DNA of 64,000 bases from Cladorrhinum sp. PSN259. Lineage: Eukaryota; Ascomycota; Sordariomycetes; Sordariales; Podosporaceae. How positions within the stretch are numbered: the stretch's first letter is position 1; each line of letters begins with the position of its first letter. Positions 11,115 through 21,401 of this stretch are shown here, in pieces. The stretch covers positions 124,001 through 188,000 of the forward strand of contig MU867079.1 of NCBI GenBank assembly GCA_033725935.1, given 5' to 3'. Both the position numbers and the translations under genes were made by a program. Under the pieces are notes generated by a model, which worked only from the letters and a program-made list of their open reading frames with translations, had not been told where the DNA came from and searched no databases.

Positions 11115-13473
11115 GTCCAACCAGACCTGCTCGCTCTAAGGGGAGCAAGGCCGTCTCAACCACGCCGGACAACCGACCAAGATTCATGAGAACAGGATTA
11201 TCGGACATTTTGTCTCGAAGCGAAGGTGTAGAAAGCGGAAATCATGTTTGAGAAGGACAATTTATTACTCAGCTCCATTTCAACGCATTGTTGTCCTGTA
11301 CATAGCTCGCTTTTACGCCTAGAAAGGGGACAGCACCAGCCATATAATCTCACGTCTAATAGGCACATCTAAAAAATAAGACACCTTCCCTCTCTTGTCA
11401 GAAGGCCAATACAGCGAAGAAAGGTTGAGAAGCATCTTCACATAGTCTCTGTCAGCTTCTGATCAGGAAGATTGTGTGGTGGTAAGCTTTGGCAAAGGGC
11501 GGAGACCTGCGATTAGGACGGCGTGCAGCGGACAGGAATGGGTTTTGGTTGGGTAATCAATATCGCCCCGTTGAATATGAATATCCTAATTCTGTCACAC
11601 CACCGGGATGATTTTATATTATTTGCATGGATTTGCACATGATGGCCACCCGTAACGGTTGGAACGGAGTTTTAATAACTGCGATACCTTCCAGGTTGGG
11701 TAGGTAGGTAGAGCTACCATGTTGAGAGTCCTTATCCGTACTCGGAGTACTTCTGTCGCAGGCTCACAGCTCTCCACACGCACTCAATCATCAAAGAAAC
11801 CTGGAGGAAGACCCCCGCATAAACAGTATTCTGGATCTCACCGCCCATTTCTCCTCCGAAGGTCTTCCTTCGTTGGCGGTCGTTGTTGTCCAGGTCGTTG
11901 GAGAAGTGGGGTGAATCGGCCTCCGCTTCAAGGGTTCCCCATTGGCCTAGACCTATCCCGGAACCCAACCTCTTTCTCCAAGTCCCGTCTGTTCAGTGGT
12001 TCATAGTGCTGATGCGTTGCATTCAGCGATCAGCAGAGTTGCATTCAAACCCTCCATTTTCGGGGATGATTCAGCTTTTTCTTTTCATGTGGTGGGTGGT
12101 GCCACTGTCGAGGAATTCGATACCTATCGGCGAGGGAGCAGTCAGGAACTTGCCGAGTATCCGGCTACCTATGTACATTTCTTGCAGGGGAGATCACTTC
12201 CAGGTTGAAAATACAATTCCAAATTCCAAAGAATGAAACTGATCGATCAGTGCCCAAAAGCTGTCTGTCTGGTCTGCTGGGTCCCAAGTCACACGATTTG
12301 ACAGCCAAGAGAAAATAAGACGGCCCCGCCCGATATCAGCTCCACCAGATCGCCACAGCGCCAAACTCCAAATGCAACTTCATTCACGATGGATCCATCC
12401 AAAGTTTTGCTGCTGTCTCGCCTCTCAGTTTTTCAGAATCGCATACTGCCAAATACTCTGATTCCACAAGCATGGAATTTGCCGTCTACTAAAAAAGCCT
12501 TTTACGTGCAGCAGATACGGTGATAAAGGGAAAGGACAAGGGGACGGCAACAGATTTCAGAAGGGGGGAATGCCGAGAGCCGCGGAGAAAGAGTGCCTTG
12601 GCTCAGAATCTAGACAAACGGAAAAGAGGAAAAAAGGACCAAGAGTGGCGTCGGATCCTGCCGCACGTTTCCCCAGACAGAGCAAGACGCACCAGGCCAT
12701 TGCCATTCAATCATCCAATCCGGACGCGCAAAGGGGTGCCAAAAATGCAGAGCAACAGGCTGGTGACCCCCCGGGCTCACGCGCCAACCCCGATCAATGA
12801 AGGGCCCGCGGCGATCCTGGACCGTTTGATGGAGGGAAAAGAGGGGCTTTCGGGAAAGCAGCAGGAGGAGGAGGAGAAAGAAGAAGGCAAAGGCAATCAT
12901 GATCTCGACAATCTCGACAAGAACAGAGGTATGTTCTTGTCTCACCTTGTCCTGTCTACCGTGTCTCCCTTGCTCTTTTTTATCCTTACACACAACCATC
13001 CCCATCCGTCAGCCTTGTGGCATTCCATGATTGTTTTGGATACTTGAAGGCATTATTATATATTATTACTCCGGCAGGCCGACGGACCTCATATCATCAC
13101 CTGCTTCTGCTTCGGCACTCGAGACGCCCTGCACACTGCATAGACCACACTAACCACAGATACTTGCGAGTGCAACACTGCAAGCGCAACTGTAACAACA
13201 ACAAGGCTGCTGCAGTCTGCCAGTCATTTGTTTGGTTCCGCAGTCAATGCGCAGATCGCTAATGTGTGGTTGCTGTGCTTTTTACCAGAACTAGGCGCAG
13301 AGCCAGGCCTGCTTGGCCAGGACATCATACCACTTTCAGTGCTGGCCACCCCGCACCAATCTACTCCTGCGAGACCTATAATAGGTGACCACCCGTCTCC
13401 GTCACGCGAGGTTGTCACCACCCTTGTTGCTCCCATTCACTCAGAGCAGGCACAATCTCAACAGCCACCAAAC
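11115..13473. other. Non-coding gap upstream of the Gag1-like gene, 2.4 kb
   Basis: No gene supported. The left part is the 3' flank of the PEX14-like gene; the right part should be promoter and leader of the gene at 13474. A GGTAGGTAGGTAG run lies at 11698-11711. An open frame at 12520-13047 is Lys/Arg/Glu-rich and without a domain, so it is not called. A GAG|GTATGT sequence near 12930 could be a 5'-leader intron donor. Confidence 0.55.
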
Positions 13474-15033
13474 ATGATTTTCTCCGACCTCTACAAGTCG
13501 CCGAGGTCAGCCTTCAGCAAACTGCGCTCCCACTCGAACCCGCCATTGCCTTTAGATATCGATGCCGATCTCCTCAGCAAGGACAAGGCAAAGTCCAAAG
13601 AGGCCGTAAGGCGGTTTCTCGAAGAGAAGGTGCGAAACGATTGGGAGTTTCAATGGCCATCCGTCGTCACGGTTACCTCTGTGAAAGGCGAGGCAGCACC
13701 AGAAACAACCCCACCTGCCGACGGCCTCACACCCGAACAAACCATTCCCGGCCCGATAGCAGCAGCAGCTACCGACGGCGATTTTGACGATGCCGCCAGA
13801 GATTCTGGAGAAGAGGCAGATTCAGAGTCAGACACAGAATCCGTCTACAGCACAATATCAGAGGATCCACTTCATTATCAGCCACGACTCGAATGGACGT
13901 CTGATCTTTCGGACGACGACGACGAGCCACCGCGTCCTCAAGCATCACCATTCCGCTTTGACAGCCCCGATGATGTCGGAAATGCTGTTCGCGGCTCGAT
14001 TGAAACGAAGCGCACTAAGCGCAGGAGAGCATTGAGAGAAGAGGCAACATGGAATCCAGGCCTCGCATGCTTTGAAGCACGCCGTGATGCGTGGACGGGC
14101 GCGAAAACCGTTCGTGTTAAGCCGAAGCCACCTTCTCCTGTTTCGCCCTCTTCAACCAGAAGAATATTCTGGCGCCAACACCGTAGAGAGTCGTCTGTCT
14201 CTCAAACGGCCTCATCACCTCCTCCCACGTCACCAATCGACCAATTGGCCATTCGCACCTCCCAGCAAACAGACATGTCCGCGCTCACTCCTCCCATATC
14301 CGAATCCGATTCTGCGGGTGGTGGCGTTCAAAGAACCTCGTCCAACGAATCAAACCAGCCACAAATCTTGTACCCGGTGAAAACTCTCGTTCCACTTCCA
14401 CAACCACTCCTGCCTCCTCAAAATGCAATGCGATCCTCAATCATCCCATCTATATATCCATCCCTCTACGACAAACTCGTCATACAAGGTCTCACACCCA
14501 CTTGTCCCGTCAACCTCTCAGACATGATCCGCGCTTGCGTGGTAGGATGGAAGAGAGACGGGGAGTGGCCGCCGAAATCGATATATCCCGCCCCGGTTGC
14601 TGTCCCCTCTGCTTCCGAACTGGCTGCGATTAGGCAACGTAAAGCCCAGCAGCAGAGGAAGGCAGAGCAGGCGGCCAGGAAAGCTGCGGCTGCCGCGGCT
14701 GCTGCTGCTAATCCTTCCTCGACGACGGCTGGCTCGACCGTTAGACGGTTAAGTTTTGGATTCCTTGGAGGAGGAGCGAAAGTGGAGAAGGTTACTTCGA
14801 ATGAGGAAAAGGAACATCATAGTAATAGTGATGAGACGGGCGGGTCCGGGGCTGGAAAGGCGTTGAGGAGGAGTTTGCAGCGGGTGTTGTCGCTGGGACA
14901 GCACGGAGAGAAGTCTTCGTCAGGGGCGAGCCATCATCATCATGGGCCGCAGAGCCCAACGAGCGGTAATGGTGCAGGTGGTGTGAGCGGTAAGGATGCT
15001 ACGGTCGCCGGGATGGCTGCTGCTTTAGTTTGA
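13474..15033 (+). CDS. Gag1-like clamp domain (DUF4050) protein
   Basis: A single exon of 519 residues. The open frame extends upstream to 13228 but has no ATG before 13474 (MIFSDLYKSPRSAFSKLRSH), which is the natural start. Conserved blocks typical of DUF4050 are present. The N terminal block is LSKDKAKSKEAVRRFLEEKV and NDWEFQWP (residues about 30-70). In the centre is EATWNPGLACFEARRDAWTG (about 190-210). The C-terminal block is PSIYPSLYDKLVIQGLTPTC followed by PVNLSDMIRACVVGWKRDGEWPPK (about 325-370). The rest is low complexity, with an Ala-rich helix (QQRKAEQAARKAAAAAAAAA) and a His/Ser/Gly-rich tail. In fission yeast, Gag1 is linked to TORC1 control of amino-acid uptake. Transfer of that role to this protein is inference from the domain only. 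Confidence 0.78.
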   Translation: MIFSDLYKSPRSAFSKLRSHSNPPLPLDIDADLLSKDKAKSKEAVRRFLEEKVRNDWEFQWPSVVTVTSVKGEAAPETTPPADGLTPEQTIPGPIAAAATDGDFDDAARDSGEEADSESDTESVYSTISEDPLHYQPRLEWTSDLSDDDDEPPRPQASPFRFDSPDDVGNAVRGSIETKRTKRRRALREEATWNPGLACFEARRDAWTGAKTVRVKPKPPSPVSPSSTRRIFWRQHRRESSVSQTASSPPPTSPIDQLAIRTSQQTDMSALTPPISESDSAGGGVQRTSSNESNQPQILYPVKTLVPLPQPLLPPQNAMRSSIIPSIYPSLYDKLVIQGLTPTCPVNLSDMIRACVVGWKRDGEWPPKSIYPAPVAVPSASELAAIRQRKAQQQRKAEQAARKAAAAAAAAANPSSTTAGSTVRRLSFGFLGGGAKVEKVTSNEEKEHHSNSDETGGSGAGKALRRSLQRVLSLGQHGEKSSSGASHHHHGPQSPTSGNGAGGVSGKDATVAGMAAALV

Positions 15034-15747
15034 GAGGGTGTTTATATGCTTTGGGCTGGCGGGGAGGAGGCGGCATTGGGATTCGGAGTTTCAGTTTCTT
15101 CATGTTTATTGATGATGATGACGGGATTATCTGCTTTTTCTGCTATTCATGTTTATTGCAATGGGGAAATGTCGGTTTGAAGGATGACTCTTTCTTTTTC
15201 CTTTCACACACGCACACACACACACACACACGAGATAATCTTTGATACCCCCTTTTTTTGGTCTGCACGAAAGAGTTTTCTTATTTGTTTATATGTTTTT
15301 TTGGAAGTAATGATGTCGAAGTGTGTGTATCCTCTTTATAAAGGATTTGGTTCTCGATTGTTTATAGGTTTTGGAAGGTAAATGGAATATGACTTGTGTG
15401 TATCCGTTCCTTCCTTTTTGGAAGCTTTATATACCGTTCGGAATAGTGGTTATTTAGAGCTGTTCAAGATACCACCACCTATACCTACTTTATTTTGCTG
15501 AAGGTCTCGGTGAGCTGCCTTTGCTTGATCATAGATATAAGAAGGCAAGAGAGCGAGGATACATATATATATATATGCTCAAAAAGGACGGACGGACGGG
15601 ACCTCACTCACTCACACTTGATGAAACTGGCACCTATCTATGTAATTACATATTAAAGCAAAAAACTAAAAAAAAAAAACTAAAAAAAAAAAACTAAAAA
15701 CTTCACAGGGCCCGGTGGGGGGGGGGGGGGGGGGGGGGGGGGGGCGG

Positions 15748-15798
<51 letters not shown>

Positions 15799-15878
15799 GG
15801 GTGGGGTGGGGGGGGGGTACGNNNNNNNNNNAAAAACTTTTATTAAACTTCCCCATATATTTTTAATTAAATAATAAA

Positions 15879-15917
<39 letters not shown>

Positions 15918-16452
15918 AAAACTTCACAGGGCAAAATCCCCCCCCCCCCCCCCCCCAAAAAAAAAAGGTTCTTTCTTCTTCCCTTCCAGAAAATCCTCCA
16001 CCGTTGTTCTCTTAATACCATACTACGTCACAAACACCCTCACTCAATACAACAAATCATTGGAAACACAACTCAGTTAATCCACACACACATTCTTTCC
16101 CATTATCTCCCACTATACCACCACCACCACCAGCCATATTATCCACCAATACTATATCAACAAATAAATATCAAAGACTAAAAAGAAAGACAGAATACAA
16201 TGCTTGCTAGGTTCTAATTCTCATGCTGTTTCTTGCTCCAAATAAATCATCCCATGCCTATCACTCTTCATAAACAAACTCTCCAACCAAGCCCACCTCC
16301 TTCCCTCTCTCCTGCCCGCCCCGACACCAAATTCCAAAACAACCCGACACCAAAGTTAGAGAAATCCTCCACTCTATCTCTTTCCTTCATCCATTCACAC
16401 CCGCGCCCCATTCAAAACTCTCTGTTACGGATATGTACATATAGACAAATTA
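15034..16452. other. Convergent 3' gap with microsatellites
   Basis: 3' flanks of the Gag1-like gene (+) and the phosphate transporter (-). It holds an AC run (about 15204-15231), an AT run (about 15562-15575) and the defective homopolymer block described separately. The part from 15960 to 16452 is C/A-rich with no gene. Confidence 0.65.
15661..15958. other. Assembly artefact: homopolymers around a 10-N gap
   Basis: A-rich runs (15661-15695) lead to about 100 bases of almost pure G (15717-15818), ten N (15822-15831), then pure A (about 15881-15915) and pure C (about 15938-15956). A 17-base sequence, TAAAAACTTCACAGGGC, occurs identically at 15695-15711 and 15916-15932, one copy on each side of the gap. 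This looks like false extension or mis-joined contig ends, not biology. The true sequence and length here are unknown. Confidence 0.85.
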
Positions 16453-19082
16453 TTACATACCCGTAATCCTCATGGCAACGTACCCAACGGTAACCACCAC
16501 TCCCAACGTCAAAATACTACTAGGCACACCGCGGCTGATAAAGTGCTTCACCTGCAGGTATCTCTGCCCGGCTGGGTCTTCCTTCATAATGGCAGCTACA
16601 AAATAATTATCAGCATCAAACACTTTATTAACTTGAAAGTTCATTAAAAAAGACTTACTCATGTTCGGGAACCCACTCGTAGGCAATCCCATAGCAGCAG
16701 AACACATCAAAACACCAGTCATGACCAGCAGATTCGGATGCGGCTCATCCAACCCCTTACCAACATTATTAACAAGCGGCAGGATAATCAACGCGGCAAC
16801 AGTATGGCTGATAAAAGTAGCAATAACCAAAATCAACGCCGAGAAAACCACGAGGATCCCATAAAGACTGAAATCCTTCACTTGGGCGGTAATCTCCTCC
16901 GTGACGGTGTGAAGCAGGCCGGAGGAGTTAACTGCCTTGCCGAGCGACAAACCACCAGCCGCGAGGATAATAATTGTCCAGGGGAAGTTGTTAAAGTCTT
17001 CCTTGGTCAAGATGCCCACACCAAAGAACAAGACGATGGGAATGATGGCAATAACACCCATATCACCAAAGACGTTCTCCAGGGTATGCGAAGCGCACCA
17101 AAGGCCGATGGTAGCGACCGTAACGAATGTCACGAACCACTGGATACCAGTGAACGGATCCCGAATAGGTCTGGTGGGCACAATCGTGGTCCCCTTCCCA
17201 GGATGGAAGGTGACCAGCAGAAGCGCCCAAATCATCAGGAGAGAGATGATGCCGACTGGAATGGCAATAAAGAACCACTGTCCCCAAGTAGGCGGCGGCT
17301 CCATGATACCAATAGCCACAACATTCTGAGGCGAAGCAATAGGCGACAGCATACCGCCGACATTGGAAGCAAGCGCAATCCCAATGATCAAAGCCTTGGA
17401 CATGTTGGAGTCAGACGGCAAATTGCGCAACATGGGCTCAATAATACCGAAGCAAAGAACAGGGGCAGCGACGTTGCTGATCAACATGCTAGCCACAGCT
17501 GCCACGGCCATATTCGCAATCAAAACCGTCCGCGGTTGTGTGCCAGCCTTGCTGAGTACGAAAGTGGCGATCCGCTTGTCGATATAACACTTTGAGAGAG
17601 CGGCTGCCAGGGTGAACCCACCAAGAAGCAACATGATGACGGGCGTCCACATGGCAGCAAAGACGGCGGCGGTGGCATCCTTTGATCCCAATCGTTTGTG
17701 AGGCTCGTCATTAGCTCTGAAGACTCGCAAGACCACACAGAGAAAAGGGATGATAAGTGATGTGACGAAAAGAGGTATCGCTTCAGTAGCCCACAGCAAA
17801 CTGGCCAAGACCACGATGGCCAGGCAGTTTTGTTGCTCCGGCTTCTCTAGAATGGGAGCCAAAAGGAGGGCGGTGAACAGGGCGAAGATGAAGATGAGAG
17901 TGAACAGAGTCGAGCTGAACAGCCAAGTGGGACAAGTAACCCGGCCCAGAGGAGTGTCGATCGTCTTGGTCGGCAATGTCAGGTCATCATCGCCGGTCTT
18001 GTGTGGTTCTGCTTCCCTCCCAAGTAGAGTGTGTCCCAGTCTTGCCGCCTCTGCTCTCCTCTCCATACCAATCAGATCTCTCCAGACGGTGTTGCGCTCC
18101 CAAACGACGTGTTCTCGCAAATGCGATCGAAGATCCTTAGTAGCAACCTCCAGATCACCACTTGTAACAATCTCGGCATATGCGCGCACCAGTTTCTGAA
18201 TCTGTTCCTCCAGTCCCTCGGCCGTTTCAGGGCGGAATGGGTAGGCAGAGTCCACAAATGAATCCATGTACTTGCCCCGTAGTTGACGATCAATGATCTT
18301 GTCAAATTTCTTGAGGACCTTGCCGAAACCCGTCCGGTTGAGTTGGACATATGACTTGAGCTCGCAGAGACGCACGTAAACGTCGATGATCTTCTTCTTG
18401 AGCATGATGCCAGTAGAAAACAAGGCGTGCTCAGCGTAGTCGTCATAGTTGAGGCTGTTTCGTCGCAACGATCGAGTGAGTTCCGTTGATGCAGTCATAT
18501 CGGTGGTGGAGGCGAACATGTGGCTGGGGATGGCCCTTCGCCTGCCAGAGCTCCCTCTCCTCTTGCGCTTGGTCGTCAAGCCGGTCTCCTCATCTTCGTC
18601 CCCATCACTATTGTCATCCTCGTCTTCCGTGGACCGTTGGCTTCTCGCACTCTGGCTCCGAATGCGGAGTCGGGAGGGCCGCGATCGCTCGCTGGACCGT
18701 GTCGCGGGTCGGTAGTCATCGGTGGCGGCGCCCGCTTCGTCCTCGAAACTGTCTACCTCTTTGAGTAATAGTTCGACCTCGTCGCTCAACTCTTTTTCCT
18801 TGATCGAGTAGAAGGAATTTATCTTTTCAAGTTCGACGTCGAGCGCGCGGGCGAAGATGGTTTCGGGATCATCTTGGATGAGCGGGCGCTGTTCGAGGTC
18901 GCCGACATTGGATTGGTGGACTGCCTTTTCGAGAGTGTATATACTGTGGAATATGGTGTTAGTGCAAGGAATTGAGGAGCGGCGGGGGAGAAAACATGCA
19001 GCTTTTTGAGGTTACTGTATGCTATATAGTGGTTGCTCCAGTCCGGAACGGCATTGAATTGGATGCTGTGGGAGAACTTCAT
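16453..19082 (-). CDS. SPX-domain SLC13/Pho87-Pho90-Pho91-type phosphate transporter
   Basis: Three exons (19082-19000, 18943-16659, 16595-16453) give 836 residues. The start is the canonical SPX start MKFSHSIQFNAVPDWSNHYI; the frame upstream to 19340 has no ATG. Exon 1 joins exon 2 only through a GC-AG intron (AAGCT|GCATGT...CTAAC...CACAG), which restores SNLKKLIYTLEKAVHQ. The last intron (GTAAGT, 63 bp) is also in frame if retained. The SPX domain spans about 1-270 and has a Lys cluster, GFGKVLKKFDK, at about 233-243, the usual inositol-pyrophosphate site. About 12 membrane segments of the SLC13/divalent anion:Na family follow, with re-entrant motifs such as SNVGGMLSPIASPQNVVAIG and GLPTSGFPNMTA. 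The family takes up low-affinity phosphate or exports it from the vacuole; plasma-membrane versus vacuolar type cannot be told here. Confidence 0.9.
18944..18999 (-). other. GC-AG intron in the phosphate transporter gene
   Basis: The 56-bp intron has donor GCATGT, branch site CACTAAC and acceptor CCACAG. The nearest GT donor, four bases downstream, gives a frame that stops within about 30 codons and destroys the SPX sequence. Use of GC restores Leu-Ile-Tyr-Thr-Leu, conserved in SPX domains. Confidence 0.8.
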
Positions 19083-21401
19083 CTCGTCCTGATGTTCGAG
19101 CCAGCGACGTTTCGCGGCCCGTTTGATGTCGTACTTGCGCTGGCGGTCCCGTACTTTGTTCTCAAATTCGCGATTCGGGTACTCGGCAAGCTCAATATCT
19201 TCCGACTGGTGACGGCCGTGGAAGTTGCCGTTGCTGGTGACACTCCCTCCTCTGGCAGGTGCGTCCGAGTGTTGAACAGGTTGTGGGGATTGTTGGCGAG
19301 AGGAGGGGGTTTTGAAAAGAATTGGGGCTGTAATTTTCAATAGCTTTTGCCTCTCGGGCAGGTGTAATTGAAAAACAGAGTTCTCTTCACAGGTCCAAAG
19401 TAGGGGAACATGCAGCCATCACCGTCACCTCTTGCTTGTAATGAATGGGAATCCCCACCAATGCGCTGCTGTTGGCTCCACTCCCACGTCTCGGGTCTGC
19501 ATCTTGGAACGGTTCTTCAGACAGGTACCTTTTTTGATGTAATCACTATCTACGGTTTATGTTTCTCTGGTTATAACCATCCCAAAACTATGTTTCAACA
19601 TTTTATAAAACGCTGTCCTATCTTTTATCGTATTTTTATTCGTTTTATAAAGTTTATTGAGCCAATTCGGAATGATATAATAGAACAAAGTCAAATGTGA
19701 CAGGACCATCTGTTAGACCATCACCCATTCTTTGTCCAACTCATTGCGTGCTTCTGGGAGGCTTTGGTGTAACCAGGTACTTGGGCTGTTTGGGAAAAGC
19801 TTCCATACTGTCGGAGAGAATGCATGGTGGACAGGTGGAAAATACCCGTAAAAGTTACACAAACCAAAAAGCGCCTATTCAGAAGTTTGAGTTGGAACTC
19901 AACGCTCATAAACGGTTGCTGAGTTGCCTGTGTCATGACTGTGTCTCAAGTCTTGCAAACAAGGTTTTTGGCGGTGGTCCTCCCCTGTTGATCTGCCTGG
20001 CCGGGGCTGACTTACAACAGTATTCCCGATTTGGAGAACCTTGATGGCCAACTGCCGTTTCGCTTCGAACATTCGGCCTCTTGCAGTCCCTTTCTCCAAG
20101 TTCAACATCTTTGTCACAACCTCAACTGATATATCATCGTATAACTAAACCTTTTCATTTTCTACAGAACATTTACGTGAGATATCCGTGATTTCGACAT
20201 TTTCTTCAGGCTCTACTTGGCACCAAGGGATTGTACGTAACCAAGTTGCTTCAATGACTAATAGGAGAAGAATTTGAAGAGATTGATTTGATGGTTTTTT
20301 TCCTGTCATTTGCTGGTCTGTAGAATAATTCAAAACTCCGACGTGGCACGTGGTTAACCTCCCTTACCGAGTTATCTCCCTGTTCTCCTCACCAGATAGA
20401 TGTCGTGGTGTAGTGTGGCCTGGCATAGCTGGTCTCTACCAGCCTGTAGTAGCTACATGACAGCAATAATGATCTTAAGGTGACTGTTTCCCAAATGCCA
20501 GTAAAAAACTAGGCCTCGGGTCATCGACCAAAGTTCTTCTGATTACTAACGACAGACCCCCCGTGATGGTTGGGAGTGTTCCCCGGAGCTCTCTTAAAGG
20601 TGCTAAACCCTGTAGATCACCAGAGGTGACCAACAGTCTCATCAGTCTCATCAGTCTCATCAGTCTCACCAGTCCTTGAACTACCGAAACTCCCCAAAAT
20701 CTCTGGAATCTTGAGATAAAGGCTTCTTTTAACGGGGAGATATACTCGATCACGTATTGAGCCGGCTCAGGCATCCTTGAGTCGAGGTTATTACGCTGGA
20801 ACGAAGTGTATCAGCCGTAAATGCCGAGGATTGGGGGGTCCAAGATCAACTTCTTAAGGAAATATGGTGAATAACTGACGACAGCCTCAAAGACACTTCA
20901 TTGACTGCGGAATTAGACAACATGAAGAAGCTGTGACATTTGGGTTGTGAAATTCAGGGTTAGGGTACTAGCAGTTAACGAAATCTGGCAACTGTAATAA
21001 CTCAATAACGCTTTTGGGCCAATAGAATGAGTTTACTACCTTCAAAAGGTACAAGATGAGTAGCGAAAGTAAGCTCTAATTGAAGGTCATACATGTATAG
21101 CATACAGTACTTGCATGTTGGTTGTCACTCGCAAATGCTAAAGATCAGATGGTGTCGGCAGAAGAGGTAGATAACTACAGCACGCCAAGGAAACGCCTGA
21201 CCCCAAATGCCGTCACCGGGCATGGCTACAGGCGCAACACCAACACCAGCTCAGCAACCCCAAATTCCACATCACATCCCTAACTAGCCAACGCATCTTC
21301 TCGGCCGAGTCCTTATCAGAGATATAACAAAACTGCAATTCGCCTTCTAATGTATTCACAATAGCGCTGCGCGCACAGAAACAAACGAGCTGGCAGGCGC
21401 C
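19083..21401. other. Divergent intergenic region, phosphate transporter / Vps39
   Basis: 2.3 kb with no supportable gene. It contains an AT-rich patch (19555-19690) of TTTTAT-type sequence, a 9-bp tandem repeat (20635-20670) and a telomere-like GGGTTAGGG at about 20960. It should hold both promoters. Confidence 0.6.
20635..20670 (+). repeat. Tandem repeat, four 9-bp units
   Basis: AGTCTCATC is repeated three times exactly and a fourth time as AGTCTCACC. It is a short minisatellite in the transporter/Vps39 gap. No coding context is seen. Confidence 0.85.

Noticed and set aside
12520..13047. 175-codon Lys/Arg/Glu-rich plus-strand frame
   Set aside because: Composition follows purine-rich sequence; no domain, no splice-linked extension; it ends in a different low-complexity run.
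15703..15927. Poly-Pro/Phe minus-strand frame
   Set aside because: Translation of homopolymers and N bases in an assembly artefact.
19083..19340. N-terminal extension of the phosphate transporter
   Set aside because: The open frame upstream begins only at TTG; the first ATG is the canonical SPX start at 19082.
20635..20670. Possible CRISPR-like array
   Set aside because: Units are 9 bp, contiguous, without spacers, in a eukaryote.
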